Below are positions 18,167 to 27,572 of a DNA stretch of 64,000 bases, piece after piece. The translations under genes were made by a program, and so were the position numbers. The notes beneath the pieces were generated by a model. It did not search any database, had not been told where the DNA came from, and saw only the letters and a program-made list of their open reading frames with translations. Origin of the DNA: an uncultured Erythrobacter sp. (GTDB taxonomy: Bacteria; Pseudomonadota; Alphaproteobacteria; Sphingomonadales; Sphingomonadaceae); contig NZ_CANMIJ010000001.1 of NCBI RefSeq assembly GCF_947497915.1, forward strand, positions 535,501 to 599,500, in the 5' to 3' direction. Numbering within the stretch: position 1 is the first letter of the stretch; every line of letters starts with the position of its first letter.

Positions 18167-18811
18167 ATGACATGGCAGAAATATGGAAAAGGCGGCTGGA
18201 ACAATCTTGGCCCGATGATCGCAATGATGGCAGCCTCTGCCGCGAGCGATTGGGACAGTGGTGAGCGACGCCAGCGCCGCGGCCGCAATTGGCAGGACGG
18301 CCCGCGCCGGAGCAAACGCCGTGGCCGCATGTTTGGATCAGGCGAATTGCGCCTCGCCTTGCTGGCACTGATCAATGAAGAGCCGCGCCATGGATATGAG
18401 CTGATCCGCGCTATCGAAGACATGACTGGCGGCGGTTACGCACCAAGCCCCGGTGCCGTCTATCCGACGCTGCAAATGCTGGAGGAAGAAGGCCAGATCA
18501 AACAGGCCAAGCCCAAGAGCAAGGCAAAAGACGATGATGCGGGCAGCAAGAAACCATTCAAAGCGACCAAGACCGGCATTGCCGAACTTGAAGAGCGCAG
18601 CGACGAGGTGGATCAGTTGATGGGCCGCATTTCCGAGCATGGCGACCGTGCAGAGCGTGTGAAGGAAAAGTCCCCTGACCTTTTCCGCGCGATGGGCAAC
18701 CTTGCCAATGTGCTCAAAAACCGCGCGAGCAACGGCAAACTCGACAAGGCAGCGATCGACGAGATTGTCGACATTATTGATGAGGTCGCCAAGCGTATCG
18801 AGCGTATGTGA
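18167..18811 (+). CDS. PadR-family transcriptional regulator with basic N-terminal extension
   Basis: 214 residues. A Gly/Arg/Trp-rich extension of about 60 residues (RRQRRGRNWQDGPRRSKRR) precedes the PadR winged helix: LALLALINEEPRHGYELIRAI, then GAVYPTLQMLEEEGQIK. A helical C-terminal half probably dimerises. Members of the E. coli YqjI type also have N-terminal extensions, there His-rich and metal-binding; here the extension is basic, not His-rich, so metal sensing is not supported. GGAG lies eight bases before ATG. Confidence 0.88.
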   Translation: MTWQKYGKGGWNNLGPMIAMMAASAASDWDSGERRQRRGRNWQDGPRRSKRRGRMFGSGELRLALLALINEEPRHGYELIRAIEDMTGGGYAPSPGAVYPTLQMLEEEGQIKQAKPKSKAKDDDAGSKKPFKATKTGIAELEERSDEVDQLMGRISEHGDRAERVKEKSPDLFRAMGNLANVLKNRASNGKLDKAAIDEIVDIIDEVAKRIERM

Positions 18812-18821
18812 AGGGAAGAAA

Positions 18822-18884
18822 GTAAACGTTGCATGGTTTCTGTGTTAACCATTTCTAAGCACTAAAGCTTCCGGTGACGTTTAC
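18822..18884. repeat. Nested inverted repeats after padR
   Basis: Outer arms GTAAACGT (18822-18829) and ACGTTTAC (18877-18884) enclose an inner pair ATGGTT (18833-18838) / AACCAT (18847-18852) followed by TTTCTAA. The inner hairpin may be a weak terminator for the PadR gene, and the outer arms could be regulator half-sites for the next gene. No firm assignment. Confidence 0.35.
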
Positions 18885-18925
18885 ACCTTTCGGCTATCTG
18901 CATTCCATCAGATATAACAATTTCG

Positions 18926-19384
18926 ATGGACGGAATGATGGAACTCGCATTGCAAACGAACACAGTAACCGCAGCCAGCTACCCTTGGCATCTCAGAATT
19001 GTGGGCGCGCTTACTCTTGTATGGGCTGCCTATGGCGCTTGGCGATTTTTGGCAGTCCAGTTCGGGGTTTTTGATGGCGCAGGCATGGCAACATCCGAGC
19101 TCGCTCAATTCGCGTCTTATCCTATTTGGGCAAGCGCGTTTTGGGCGCTCACGGTGTGGGGCTCTGTAGCGGGAGGGGCATTACTGCTTTTGCGATCAAG
19201 CTGGGCAATTCAGTCCTTTGTGGTTGCCGTCATCGGCTTAATCGGGACATCTGCTTATCAACTTGCAATCAACGTGAATCCGTTCGACTTCGATACGATG
19301 CCAATTGCGATGGCGAACTGGATTATTGCCGTGGTCTCCCTCTTGTTTGCCTCGATGGCAAACAGTGCTGGGCAACTGCGCTGA
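18926..19384 (+). CDS. Four-helix membrane protein, paralogue A
   Basis: 152 residues with four predicted membrane helices, near IVGALTLVWAAYGAWRFL, ASAFWALTVWGSVAGGALLLL, QSFVVAVIGLIGTSAYQLA and MANWIIAVVSLLFASMA. It shares layout and motifs with the next gene: WHL at the start, SYPIWASAFWALTVWG against SFPAWAVAFWALGVWG, and IGLIGTSAYQ against VGLFGTTYYQ. Function unknown; this helix pattern occurs in many bacterial sugar- or stress-linked membrane proteins. The exact start is unclear because ATGs at 18926, 18935 and 18938 are all possible. Confidence 0.7.
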   Translation: MDGMMELALQTNTVTAASYPWHLRIVGALTLVWAAYGAWRFLAVQFGVFDGAGMATSELAQFASYPIWASAFWALTVWGSVAGGALLLLRSSWAIQSFVVAVIGLIGTSAYQLAINVNPFDFDTMPIAMANWIIAVVSLLFASMANSAGQLR

Positions 19385-19525
19385 ATCATACGCTCCGAAC
19401 CCATCACCAATTCGGCGCTGGCAATCCAACGGATTGAGCCAATCCTTAACGGGTTTGCCGTGCCTTTGTCGTTTCCCTATCCTTGTCAGCGCAGATCGGG
19501 TCGCGCCGTCTTGGGAGGGATAAAA

Positions 19526-19963
19526 ATGAACGAGCTTGGACAGGCAAAAACGCCGTGGCACCTTTGGGTCGTTGGCATTGTCGCAACACTTTGGAATTCC
19601 GGCGGGGTCGCCAGTTATATGGCCACAGAAACCGGAAATCTCGAAGCTATGGGAATGACCGCAGAACAGATCGCCTACTTCTCGTCATTTCCCGCTTGGG
19701 CAGTGGCCTTCTGGGCGCTTGGCGTATGGGGTTGTTTCATTGGTTCGCTGGCATTGCTATTCCGCAGCAAATGGGCGGTTTGGCTGTTTGGTATTTCCAT
19801 CGTCGGCCTCTTTGGAACGACTTACTACCAACAGGTCGCGAGCACCTTTCCAGAATCAATGCAAACAACAGGTCAAACCCTGTTTGCGGCATTCATTTGG
19901 GTGATCACAATTGCACTTTTCTTCTACGCCAGCCGTATGACCCGTGCAGGTGTGCTGAAATAA
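19526..19963 (+). CDS. Four-helix membrane protein, paralogue B
   Basis: 145 residues, four predicted helices, clearly homologous to the preceding gene (see its entry for shared motifs). It has a strong ribosome site (GGGAGGG) before ATG. The region between the two copies is about 140 bases with no clear terminator, so both may share one transcript. It ends four bases before the convergent glycosyltransferase gene. No catalytic residues are evident. Confidence 0.75.
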   Translation: MNELGQAKTPWHLWVVGIVATLWNSGGVASYMATETGNLEAMGMTAEQIAYFSSFPAWAVAFWALGVWGCFIGSLALLFRSKWAVWLFGISIVGLFGTTYYQQVASTFPESMQTTGQTLFAAFIWVITIALFFYASRMTRAGVLK

Positions 19964-19967
19964 AGAT

Positions 19968-21170
19968 TTAGACAGAGGCGGCTTCGGCTGCCTCTTTTTC
20001 CTGAAGCGCGCGGCGATCCTCGATCAACCGGATATATATGTCCGCCACGACCTGATTAATCGCTTCCCAGCTAAACTCGCTGCTGCGCGCTTCGCCTGCT
20101 GCACCGTGAGACATGCGCAGAGCTGGATCGGTGCAATAAGGCGCGATAGCTTCTGCAAAGGCAGCGGCGTTGGTGTCTTTATCCTTTGTTGGCGGGACAA
20201 GCTGACCGGTGACGCCTTGATTGACGAGGCTCGCCGCGCCGGTTGCCCCTGCCGCCACCACGGGTAGCCCGCAAGCCATCGCCTCTAGCGTGACATTGCC
20301 GAAAGTCTCGGTGATGGACGGGTTGAAGAAAATGTCGCCGCTCGCGAGAGCCTGACCCAGATCAGCGCCCGTTTTGAAGCCTGCAAAGATGCCGCCGGGC
20401 AAGTTCGTTTCAAACCATTCGCGCGCTGGGCCATCGCCGATCACCAGCACTTTATGTGGGACTTGACGCTTGCGCAGTTGGACGATGGTTTCGGCAAAGA
20501 CATCCAGCCCTTTTTCCATGACCAGACGGCCAAGGAATACGATCGCAACATCATCATCGGCGAGACCGAGTGATCGCCGCCACTCTAGATCGCGTTTTTC
20601 CGATGAGAAGACAGAACGCTCAACACCTCGGCTCCAAAGGCCGATATCGTCGTGCATATCCATCGCCAGCAATTCTTCGATCATGCTGTCAGATGGCGCA
20701 ACCAGAGCGTCGCAGCGATTGTAGAACCGCTTAAGCAGTTTCACGACCAGCGGCTCAAGAAAGCCAAGCTTGTAATAACGCGGATAGGTTTCAAACCGCG
20801 TGTGAACAGACGCCAGCACTGGAATGTCGTGATCCTGGGCCCAGCGGAGCGCGGCATGGCTGGCCGGGTCTGGTGAAGAGAGATGGACGATGTTCGGCGC
20901 AAACTTTTCCAGATCGCGTTTCACCTTGCGGCCAAGACCGGTTGGGATGCGGTATTCGCCGCGCCCAAACGGCACGCCAGCCGATGGCACACCGATCAAA
21001 TCGCCGGTTGGTTCAAACGCTGGCTCATCCACAGTGGGCGAATAAACGCGCACCTTCGCGCCATTCCCCAGCAGCGAGCCGACCAGCCTGTTCAAAGCCT
21101 GATTCGCCCCGTCGCGGGTGTAATTGTAGTTGCCGCTAAACAGGGCAATGCGCAGGTCGGATGTTTCCAT
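19968..21170 (-). CDS. Glycosyltransferase family 4 (mannosyl/sulfoquinovosyl-transferase-like)
   Basis: 400-residue GT-B enzyme. The N-terminal acceptor domain begins RIALFSGNYNYTRDGANQALNR. The donor domain has IVFLGRLVMEKGLDVFAE and the E-x7-E nucleotide-sugar motif in PSITETFGNVTLEAMACGLP. It most resembles transferases that glycosylate membrane lipids (GDP-mannose-dependent MgtA/PimB or SqdX types); the substrate is an inference. No membrane helix is seen. It diverges from the serC leader. Confidence 0.86.
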   Translation of the reverse strand: METSDLRIALFSGNYNYTRDGANQALNRLVGSLLGNGAKVRVYSPTVDEPAFEPTGDLIGVPSAGVPFGRGEYRIPTGLGRKVKRDLEKFAPNIVHLSSPDPASHAALRWAQDHDIPVLASVHTRFETYPRYYKLGFLEPLVVKLLKRFYNRCDALVAPSDSMIEELLAMDMHDDIGLWSRGVERSVFSSEKRDLEWRRSLGLADDDVAIVFLGRLVMEKGLDVFAETIVQLRKRQVPHKVLVIGDGPAREWFETNLPGGIFAGFKTGADLGQALASGDIFFNPSITETFGNVTLEAMACGLPVVAAGATGAASLVNQGVTGQLVPPTKDKDTNAAAFAEAIAPYCTDPALRMSHGAAGEARSSEFSWEAINQVVADIYIRLIEDRRALQEKEAAEAASV

Positions 21171-21260
21171 ATTGCGCCCAGTTTAGGCGAGCCGTTCTAG
21201 TTTTGCGAGAGGGCACGGGGGAAAAAGCGCTTTCGGGATAACAATCGCGATTGAGACGTT

Positions 21261-21344
21261 GACTCTCCAACCCGCATCTCTAGTGCGGCCAGTGGGCCAC
21301 GCGGTCCCAACGCCGCGCGAGCTCTCTGTAAGGAGAGAATACAA
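21261..21344 (+). ncRNA. Structured serC leader (candidate serC RNA motif)
   Basis: The 5' region of serC folds into consecutive hairpins: CCGCA-TCTCTAG-TGCGG, GGCC-AGTG-GGCC, GCGG-TCCCAAC-GCCGC, and CTCTC (21322-21326) with GAGAG (21333-21337), which hides part of the AAGGAG ribosome site. An upstream CTCTCC (21263-21268) can instead pair with GGAGAG (21332-21337), giving an alternative fold. An alphaproteobacterial serC leader motif has been described from comparative genomics; membership of that class is inferred from position and fold. Confidence 0.6.
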
Positions 21345-22523
21345 ATGAATGACTACGCACGTGGGCTCAGCCATGAGCCGCCGCTCAAACCTGAGCGTCC
21401 TCAATTTTCATCCGGGCCGACTGTAAAGTTCCCCGGATGGTCCCTCGACAAACTTAAAACTGAATCGCTTGGACGTTCGCACCGTTCAAAGCTCGCCAAA
21501 GGGCGGCTGAAATACGCCATCGACCTGACGCGTGAGCTGTTGGGTGTGCCGGACGATTACCTCGTAGGCATTATGCCAGCATCGGACACAGGCGCTCTCG
21601 AAGCGGCGATGTGGACCATGCTTGACCCTGCGCGCCCGGCAACGGTTGCGGCGTGGGAAAGCTTTGGCAATGTCTGGATTCAGGATGCGGTGAAGCAGCT
21701 TAAACTGCCAAACCTGCAAACGCTTTCTGCCGATTACGGCGAAATCCCCGACCTTTCGACCATACCGCAGCGCAACGATGTTGTGTTCACGTGGAATGGC
21801 ACGACATCTGGTGCGATGATCCCGAACACAGACTGGCTTGAGCCGGGCCGTGAAGGCATCACCATCAACGATGCGACCAGCGCCATCTTCGCCATGGAGA
21901 TGGACTGGGCAAAGCTCGATGCGACGACATTCAGCTGGCAAAAAGTGATGGGCAGCGAAGCCCAGCACGGCATGCTGATCCTCTCCCCCAAAGCGGTGGA
22001 GCGGATTGAAAGTTATGATCCGGCTTGGCCGCTGCCAAAGCTGTTCCGCATGAAAAAGGGCGACAAGCTCAATCGCGCAATCTTTGAAGGCGCGACGATC
22101 AACACGCCTTCGCTGCTCGCGACGGAAGATTACATCGCGGCGCTCGAATGGGCGAAATCGATCGGCGGGCGTCAGGCCATGTTTGACCGCGCAACTGCGA
22201 ACTCGAACATCGTCAAAGACTGGATCGAAGCCAAGCCGTGGCTGCGCAATATGGCGACAGACCCTGCTTTGCGCACCAATACCGGTGTCTGCATGATGTT
22301 CCAGGGCGACTGGTATGACAGCCTGTCTGCCGAAGATCAGGCCGCCGTTCCGAAGAAAATCGTCGCCATGCTCGAAGAGCGCAACGTCGGCTATGACTTC
22401 AACGGCTACCGCGACGCCCCGCCTTCGCTGCGCATCTGGTGCGGCGGAACTCTGGAGCAGGAGGACATTCAGCGCCTCTTGCCGTGGATCGAGTGGGCTT
22501 ACGAGACCGTCAAGAACGGCTGA
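21345..22523 (+). CDS. serC: Phosphoserine aminotransferase
   Basis: Converts 3-phosphohydroxypyruvate and glutamate to phosphoserine (and serves vitamin B6 synthesis). 392 residues, fold-type-I PLP enzyme of the alphaproteobacterial type. It has VGIMPASDTGALEAAMW for phosphate binding, FTWNGTTSGAMIPN, INDATSAIFAMEMDW with the cofactor Asp, and the Schiff-base lysine in SWQKVMGSEAQHGM. It is followed after 102 bases by serA, the preceding pathway step. The leader upstream suggests translational control. Confidence 0.94.
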   Translation: MNDYARGLSHEPPLKPERPQFSSGPTVKFPGWSLDKLKTESLGRSHRSKLAKGRLKYAIDLTRELLGVPDDYLVGIMPASDTGALEAAMWTMLDPARPATVAAWESFGNVWIQDAVKQLKLPNLQTLSADYGEIPDLSTIPQRNDVVFTWNGTTSGAMIPNTDWLEPGREGITINDATSAIFAMEMDWAKLDATTFSWQKVMGSEAQHGMLILSPKAVERIESYDPAWPLPKLFRMKKGDKLNRAIFEGATINTPSLLATEDYIAALEWAKSIGGRQAMFDRATANSNIVKDWIEAKPWLRNMATDPALRTNTGVCMMFQGDWYDSLSAEDQAAVPKKIVAMLEERNVGYDFNGYRDAPPSLRIWCGGTLEQEDIQRLLPWIEWAYETVKNG

Positions 22524-22625
22524 TCGGTGCGCGGCCCGGCATGTTCGGGCCGCCGCCTCTTCCCTCATTGAGATTTACAGACCGCATCGCTTGGAAAAGC
22601 GTGCGGCTGGCCAAAGGAAATACCC

Positions 22626-24209
22626 ATGACCAAACCTAAAGTGCTCATCTCTGACAAGATGGACCCGAATGCAGCGCGCATCTTTGAAGAGCGCGGTTGC
22701 GATGTTGATGTGATCACCGGTGAAAATGCTGAGCAGCTCAAGGCACGCATCGGTGAATATCACGGCCTTGCGATCCGGTCTTCGACGACAGTTACGCCGG
22801 AAATTCTGGATGCGGCGACCAATCTGAAAGTGATCGGCCGCGCCGGTATTGGTGTCGACAATGTCGATATTCCCTATGCCAGCGGCAAAGGCGTGGTTGT
22901 GATGAACACGCCGTTCGGCAACTCCATCACGACGGCTGAACATGCCATTGCGATGACGATGGCGCTGGCGCGGATGATCCCTGCGGCAAACGCCCGCACG
23001 CAGAACGGTGAATGGCCCAAGAAAGACTTCATGGGCATCGAAGTGACAGGCAAAACGCTCGGCCTGATCGGTGCGGGCAATATTGGCGGTATCGTCGCCA
23101 CCCGCGCTCAGGGCCTCCGCATGAAAGTGATCGCTTATGATCCCTTCCTTACCGAAGACCGCGCAGTTGAGCTTGGTATCGAGAAAGTCGATCTCGACAA
23201 CCTCCTGTCGCGCGCAGATTTTGTGTCGCTGCACACGCCGCTCACCGATCAGACGCGCAATATCCTAAGCCGTGAGCGGCTGGAAAATGCAAAGCCAGGT
23301 ATCCGCATTGTGAACTGCGCACGCGGCGGCTTGATCGATGAAGCGGCTTTGAAAGACTGCCTCGAGAGCGGTCAGGTAGCAGGCGCGGCTCTGGACGTGT
23401 TCGCCGAAGAACCAGCGAAGGAAAACCCGCTTTTCGGCGCGCCAAACTTCATCTGCACGCCGCATCTGGGTGCATCGACCACCGAAGCGCAGGTCAATGT
23501 CGCGCTTCAAGTGGCTGAGCAAATGGCGGATTATCTCGTCAATGGCGGCGTCACAAACGCTTTGAATATGCCGTCACTGTCGGCTGAGGAAGCACCTAAG
23601 CTAAAACCGTATATGGCTCTGGCAGAGCGTCTCGGTTCGCTTGTCGGACAGCTTGCGCATGGCAACCTGACCAAGATCAGCATCGAACGCGAAGGCGCCG
23701 CTGCGCAGCTGAATGGTAAGCCGATTACGGGCGCTGTTCTGGCGGGCTTTATGCGCCGCTATTCCGACACGGTGAACATGGTCAACGCGCCATATCTCGC
23801 CAAGGAACGCGGCCTTGAGGTCAGCGAAATTCGCCATGAGCGCGACGGGGCCTTCAACACCCTGATCCGTGTTACGGTTGAAACAGATGCGGGCCCGCGC
23901 TCGGTCGCGGGCACTCTGTTTGGCAGCGACAAGCCGCGTCTGGTCGAAATCTTTGGCATCGGGATCGAGGCCGAGCTGGACGGTCACATGCTCTACATCG
24001 TGAATGATGACAAACCGGGCTTTATCGGCCGTATCGGCTCCCTGCTGGGTGAGCGCGGGATCAATATTGGCACATTTAACCTCGGCCGGCGTGATGCGGG
24101 CGGGGAAGCGGTGCTGCTGCTAAGCCTTGATGACGCGCCAACCGCCGAAACCATCGCCGAGGCCGAAAAGGTCGAAGGCGTGAAGACGGTAACCGCGCTC
24201 GTTTTCTGA
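22626..24209 (+). CDS. serA: D-3-phosphoglycerate dehydrogenase, long form
   Basis: First step of serine synthesis. 527 residues with substrate domain, Rossmann domain (LGLIGAGNIGGIVATRAQG near 145-163), catalytic Arg in NCARGGLIDE, and the Glu/His pair of the family in DVFAEEPA and CTPHLGAST. An intervening ASB domain (LGSLVGQLAHGNLTKISIE) and a C-terminal ACT domain (MLYIVNDDKPGFIGRIGSLL) follow, the architecture of the Bacillus/mycobacterial type with allosteric serine control. It lies in tandem with serC. Confidence 0.95.
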   Translation: MTKPKVLISDKMDPNAARIFEERGCDVDVITGENAEQLKARIGEYHGLAIRSSTTVTPEILDAATNLKVIGRAGIGVDNVDIPYASGKGVVVMNTPFGNSITTAEHAIAMTMALARMIPAANARTQNGEWPKKDFMGIEVTGKTLGLIGAGNIGGIVATRAQGLRMKVIAYDPFLTEDRAVELGIEKVDLDNLLSRADFVSLHTPLTDQTRNILSRERLENAKPGIRIVNCARGGLIDEAALKDCLESGQVAGAALDVFAEEPAKENPLFGAPNFICTPHLGASTTEAQVNVALQVAEQMADYLVNGGVTNALNMPSLSAEEAPKLKPYMALAERLGSLVGQLAHGNLTKISIEREGAAAQLNGKPITGAVLAGFMRRYSDTVNMVNAPYLAKERGLEVSEIRHERDGAFNTLIRVTVETDAGPRSVAGTLFGSDKPRLVEIFGIGIEAELDGHMLYIVNDDKPGFIGRIGSLLGERGINIGTFNLGRRDAGGEAVLLLSLDDAPTAETIAEAEKVEGVKTVTALVF

Positions 24210-24248
24210 ACTGAGGTAATTTCGCGATGATCGCGGCCTTGGGCTTGA

Positions 24249-24271
24249 CCTGAGGCTGCGATCCTCTCAGG
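24249..24271 (+). promoter_or_regulatory. Hairpin before hisZ
   Basis: CCTGAG (24249-24254) pairs with CTCAGG (24266-24271) across an 11-base loop, a dozen bases before the hisZ start. It may act as a weak processing or attenuation hairpin. There is no T-run, so it is not a standard terminator. Confidence 0.3.
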
Positions 24272-24283
24272 CGCATTTTCGAA

Positions 24284-25390
24284 ATGACTGATAACACCGA
24301 TCTTCTTCCCGAAGGACTCGAAGACCGTCTGCCTGCATCGGCGGATCGGATCACTCAGACGATGCGTGCCTGCCTCGATGTGCTGGATAGCCATGGGTAT
24401 GATCGCGTGCGCCCGCCACTGCTCGAATTCGAGGGCTCGCTTAGCCGCCGGATGAAGGGCATTTCGACGCGCTCGATGTTCCGCTTCGTCGATCCGTCGA
24501 GCCTGCGTACGCTTGCGCTACGCAGCGACATTACCCCGCAAATTGGCCGTATCGCCGCGACCAGCATGGCGGAAGCTGCGCGGCCTCTCCGGCTCGCCTA
24601 TTGCGGCGATACCGCTGTGATCCGTGCAAGCCAGCTCGATCCGGCGCGTGAGCGTCTGCAATTGGGTGCGGAGCTGATCGGTGCGGATACCGCCGCCGCT
24701 GCAGGCGAAATTGTAGCATTGGCGATAAGCGCGCTTAAAGCGGCAGGCCTCACCGGCATCTCGGTCGATTTCACTATGCCCGATCTGGTCGACACTCTGG
24801 CCGCGCAAGACATGTCTATGGAAGCTGGCACGGTCGAGGCGATCCGACGCGAGCTGGATACCAAGGATGCTGGCGGACTTAAGGCTGCGGGCGGCGAAGC
24901 CTATCTGCCGTTGATCCATGCAACCGGGCCGTTTTCCGATGCGATGGCGACACTGCGCGATCTGGATGCGGGCGGAGCGCTTGGTTCGCGATTGGATGGA
25001 CTTGAGGCGATTGCAGAGCAGGTCGGCGATGCAGCGCGCATTACGCTCGACCCAACCGAACGCCATGGCTTTGAATATCAAAGCTGGTTCGGATTTACGC
25101 TCTACGCTGCCAATGTGCGCGGAGCAGCCGGGCGAGGCGGGACATATCGGATCGGCGGAAGTGATGAGGCTGCAACCGGATTTACATTGTATGTCGATGC
25201 ACTGGCGGATGCCGCTCCGGAGAGCGAAATTGCCCAAAAAGTGTACCTGCCAACTGGGTTCAGCGCGAGCAAAGCCAAGCGGCTGCGCACAGATGGCTGG
25301 CGTACGGTGGCACAGTTATCTGACGGCGAAGATCCCAAGGCGATGGGCTGTACCCATATCCTCGAGAATGGCGAGCCAAAACCGATCTAG
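24284..25390 (+). CDS. hisZ: ATP phosphoribosyltransferase regulatory subunit
   Basis: HisRS-like protein that activates the short HisG in histidine biosynthesis. 368 residues beginning PEGLEDRLPASADRI. It has class-II synthetase-like motifs: motif 1 GYDRVRPPLLEFEGSL, motif 2 region SMFRFVDPSSLRTLALRSD with the following ITPQIGRIA, and later GGTYRIGGSDEAATGF. It lacks the HisRS C-terminal anticodon domain, as HisZ does. In Sphingomonadales it commonly sits between serA and purA. No hisG is in the window. Confidence 0.92.
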   Translation: MTDNTDLLPEGLEDRLPASADRITQTMRACLDVLDSHGYDRVRPPLLEFEGSLSRRMKGISTRSMFRFVDPSSLRTLALRSDITPQIGRIAATSMAEAARPLRLAYCGDTAVIRASQLDPARERLQLGAELIGADTAAAAGEIVALAISALKAAGLTGISVDFTMPDLVDTLAAQDMSMEAGTVEAIRRELDTKDAGGLKAAGGEAYLPLIHATGPFSDAMATLRDLDAGGALGSRLDGLEAIAEQVGDAARITLDPTERHGFEYQSWFGFTLYAANVRGAAGRGGTYRIGGSDEAATGFTLYVDALADAAPESEIAQKVYLPTGFSASKAKRLRTDGWRTVAQLSDGEDPKAMGCTHILENGEPKPI

Positions 25391-25476
25391 ATCGGCGCGA
25401 ACGCAGCGAAAGCTTTGGAAGGGGAGGCGATCCTTCTAATCTTTGTATTTTGCCTGTTTCTTGTCATGCCCACACC

Positions 25477-25504
25477 TTGACTCTTCTCATGCGATACATC
25501 TACT
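25477..25504 (+). promoter_or_regulatory. Candidate purA promoter
   Basis: TTGACT, a 16-base spacer and TCTACT lie about 100 bases before purA in the 217-base gap after hisZ. The leader downstream contains a small hairpin GTCCT-GTCGA-AGGAC and CCCC-GGGCA-GGGG, then AAGGAA before ATG. I see no gene in this gap. Confidence 0.35.
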
Positions 25505-25607
25505 CCGCGCCTGCATTTCGGGTCTGTTTGCCCGTCCATTTCATCCCCTACGTCGAGTCCTGTCGAAGGACGTTTGAGGATCCCCGGGCAGGGGTGAAGG
25601 AATACCT

Positions 25608-26897
25608 ATGGCTAACGTTACTGTAATCGGTGCCCAGTGGGGCGATGAAGGCAAAGGCAAGATCGTCGATTGGCTCGCCAGCCGCGCTGATGCGGTTGTC
25701 CGGTTTCAGGGTGGGCACAATGCCGGCCATACGCTGGTCATTGACGGCAATGTCTTCAAACTCAGCCTGCTGCCATCGGGTATCGTGTCCGGCACGATGA
25801 GCATGATCGGCAATGGTGTTGTGCTCGATCCATGGGCGCTGCGCGATGAGGTTACAAAACTCGAAGGGCAAGGCGTCCGTATCAGCGACGATAACCTTGC
25901 GGTGGCCGACAACTGCCCGTTGATCCTGCCGCTGCACCGCGATTTGGACGGCCTGCGCGAAACGGCAGCCGGGACTGGCAAGATCGGCACGACAGGCCGC
26001 GGTATTGGACCTGCATACGAAGACAAAGTAGGTCGCCGCGCGATCCGCGTGTGTGATCTGGCGCATCTGGATGATCTGGATTCGCAGCTTGATCGCCTAT
26101 GCGCGCATCACGACGCGCTGCGCGCGGGTTTTGACCAGCCGCCGGTTGATCGTGAGGCTTTGCTCGCTGAGCTGCGCGAAATTGCTCCGTTTGTGATGCG
26201 TTTTGCGCAGCCGGTTTGGAAACGGCTCAAGAAAGTTCGCAAGGCAGGCGCAAAAATCCTGTTCGAAGGCGCACAGGGCGTGCTGCTGGATGTCGACCAC
26301 GGCACTTATCCGTTCGTCACCAGCTCTAACACAGTCAGCGGCACAGCGGCGGCAGGCAGCGGCCTTGGCCCGAACGCCACTGGCTTTGTCCTGGGTATCG
26401 TAAAGGCTTACACGACCCGCGTCGGCTCCGGCCCGTTCCCGACTGAGCTCAATGACGAGATCGGACAAGGCATTGGTGAGCGTGGCCATGAATTTGGTAC
26501 TGTCACAGGCCGCCAGCGCCGCGTCGGCTGGTTCGATGCGGTAATCGTGCGCCAGACATGCTCGATCAGCGGCGTGACCGGCATCGCTTTCACCAAAATC
26601 GATGTTCTCGACGGCTTGGAAACGGTCAAAATCTGCACCGGTTACCGGCTCAACGGCAATGTCCTGGATTATCTGCCCAGCCATGCCGGTGATCAGGCTG
26701 CGGTTGAGCCAATCTATGAAGAGATGGATGGTTGGAGCGAAAGCACCGTCGGCGCGCGCAGTTATGCCGATCTTCCGGCCAATGCGATCAAATATATCCA
26801 GCGTGTGCAGGAATTGATCGAATGCCCGGTATCGCTCGTGTCCACCAGCCCGGAACGCGACGATACGATCCTGATGCGTGATCCGTTCGAGGATTAA
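25608..26897 (+). CDS. purA: Adenylosuccinate synthetase
   Basis: GTP-dependent ligation of IMP and aspartate in AMP synthesis. 429 residues with the N-terminal signature [19 protein letters not shown] (switch Asp and P-loop), the HNAGHT loop ([11 protein letters not shown]), [14 protein letters not shown], the IMP/GTP region [20 protein letters not shown], and the C-terminal base-recognition segment starting near [10 protein letters not shown]. Length is normal. The ribosome site AAGGAA is well placed. It probably has its own promoter. Confidence 0.97.
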   Translation: MANVTVIGAQWGDEGKGKIVDWLASRADAVVRFQGGHNAGHTLVIDGNVFKLSLLPSGIVSGTMSMIGNGVVLDPWALRDEVTKLEGQGVRISDDNLAVADNCPLILPLHRDLDGLRETAAGTGKIGTTGRGIGPAYEDKVGRRAIRVCDLAHLDDLDSQLDRLCAHHDALRAGFDQPPVDREALLAELREIAPFVMRFAQPVWKRLKKVRKAGAKILFEGAQGVLLDVDHGTYPFVTSSNTVSGTAAAGSGLGPNATGFVLGIVKAYTTRVGSGPFPTELNDEIGQGIGERGHEFGTVTGRQRRVGWFDAVIVRQTCSISGVTGIAFTKIDVLDGLETVKICTGYRLNGNVLDYLPSHAGDQAAVEPIYEEMDGWSESTVGARSYADLPANAIKYIQRVQELIECPVSLVSTSPERDDTILMRDPFED

Positions 26898-26993
26898 GCT
26901 GCCAATGGCAGGCTCGGTTAGCGAGTCCTTGACTGGGACATAGGCGAACGGTCGCAATTGTGCGTACCCGCATTGCGCGCTAGTCCTCTTTGC

Positions 26994-27560
26994 ATGGAAC
27001 GCGCACTTGCCTTCTTGCTCCTGGTTACCCTTGCAGGATGTTCTTCATCTGCAAATCAGTCGGTGCGTGCGCCCGTTACAGAGCCACGCGTCGCTGCGCG
27101 TTCCATTCCGGATTCTCCACCCACGCAATCGATGGCACAAGTCCTTGCCGATTATCTGATCGTAGACAAATCGGAGCGGCTCTTGATCGCTTACAACAAT
27201 GGTCAGCCAATCCGTGCCTATCGAGGGCTCAAATTTGGCGATGCACCGGCTGGACACAAACGGTTTGAAGGGGACGAGCGTACGCCCGAGGGTATCTACA
27301 CTATCGATACCCGCAATCCGCAAAGCCGATTTCATCTCAGCCTGCGTATTTCCTACCCAAACCGCCAAGACCGCGCTTTCGCTGCGCAATTTGGCCGGTC
27401 GGCGGGCGGAGACATTTTCCTTCATGGCCAGCCGACTGGCTATCGCGGGCCGCCATTGAAAGGCGATTGGACCGATGGCTGTATCGCCCTGACCAATGAA
27501 GAAATCGAGGAGCTGTGGCGGATCGTACCGGATGGCACTCCGATTGAAATCCGCCCCTAA
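26994..27560 (+). CDS. L,D-transpeptidase-family lipoprotein (YkuD domain)
   Basis: 188 residues. The lipoprotein signal ends in the lipobox LAGC (Cys17), followed by a spacer of about 35 residues. The YkuD domain then starts at LIVDKSERLLIAYNNGQPI, with RTPEGIYTID. The catalytic block is DIFLHGQ followed by the DGCIAL cysteine (GDWTDGCIALTNEE). It would cross-link peptidoglycan or link lipoproteins in the periplasm. The chosen start gives a proper lipoprotein signal; an upstream GTG at 26958 would disrupt it. Confidence 0.88.
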   Translation: MERALAFLLLVTLAGCSSSANQSVRAPVTEPRVAARSIPDSPPTQSMAQVLADYLIVDKSERLLIAYNNGQPIRAYRGLKFGDAPAGHKRFEGDERTPEGIYTIDTRNPQSRFHLSLRISYPNRQDRAFAAQFGRSAGGDIFLHGQPTGYRGPPLKGDWTDGCIALTNEEIEELWRIVPDGTPIEIRP

Positions 27561-27572
27561 ATCCAAACCGGA

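Noticed and set aside
21486..22568. 360-codon minus-strand frame opposite serC
   Set aside because: Arg/His-rich with no family motif; serC on the plus strand is unambiguous.
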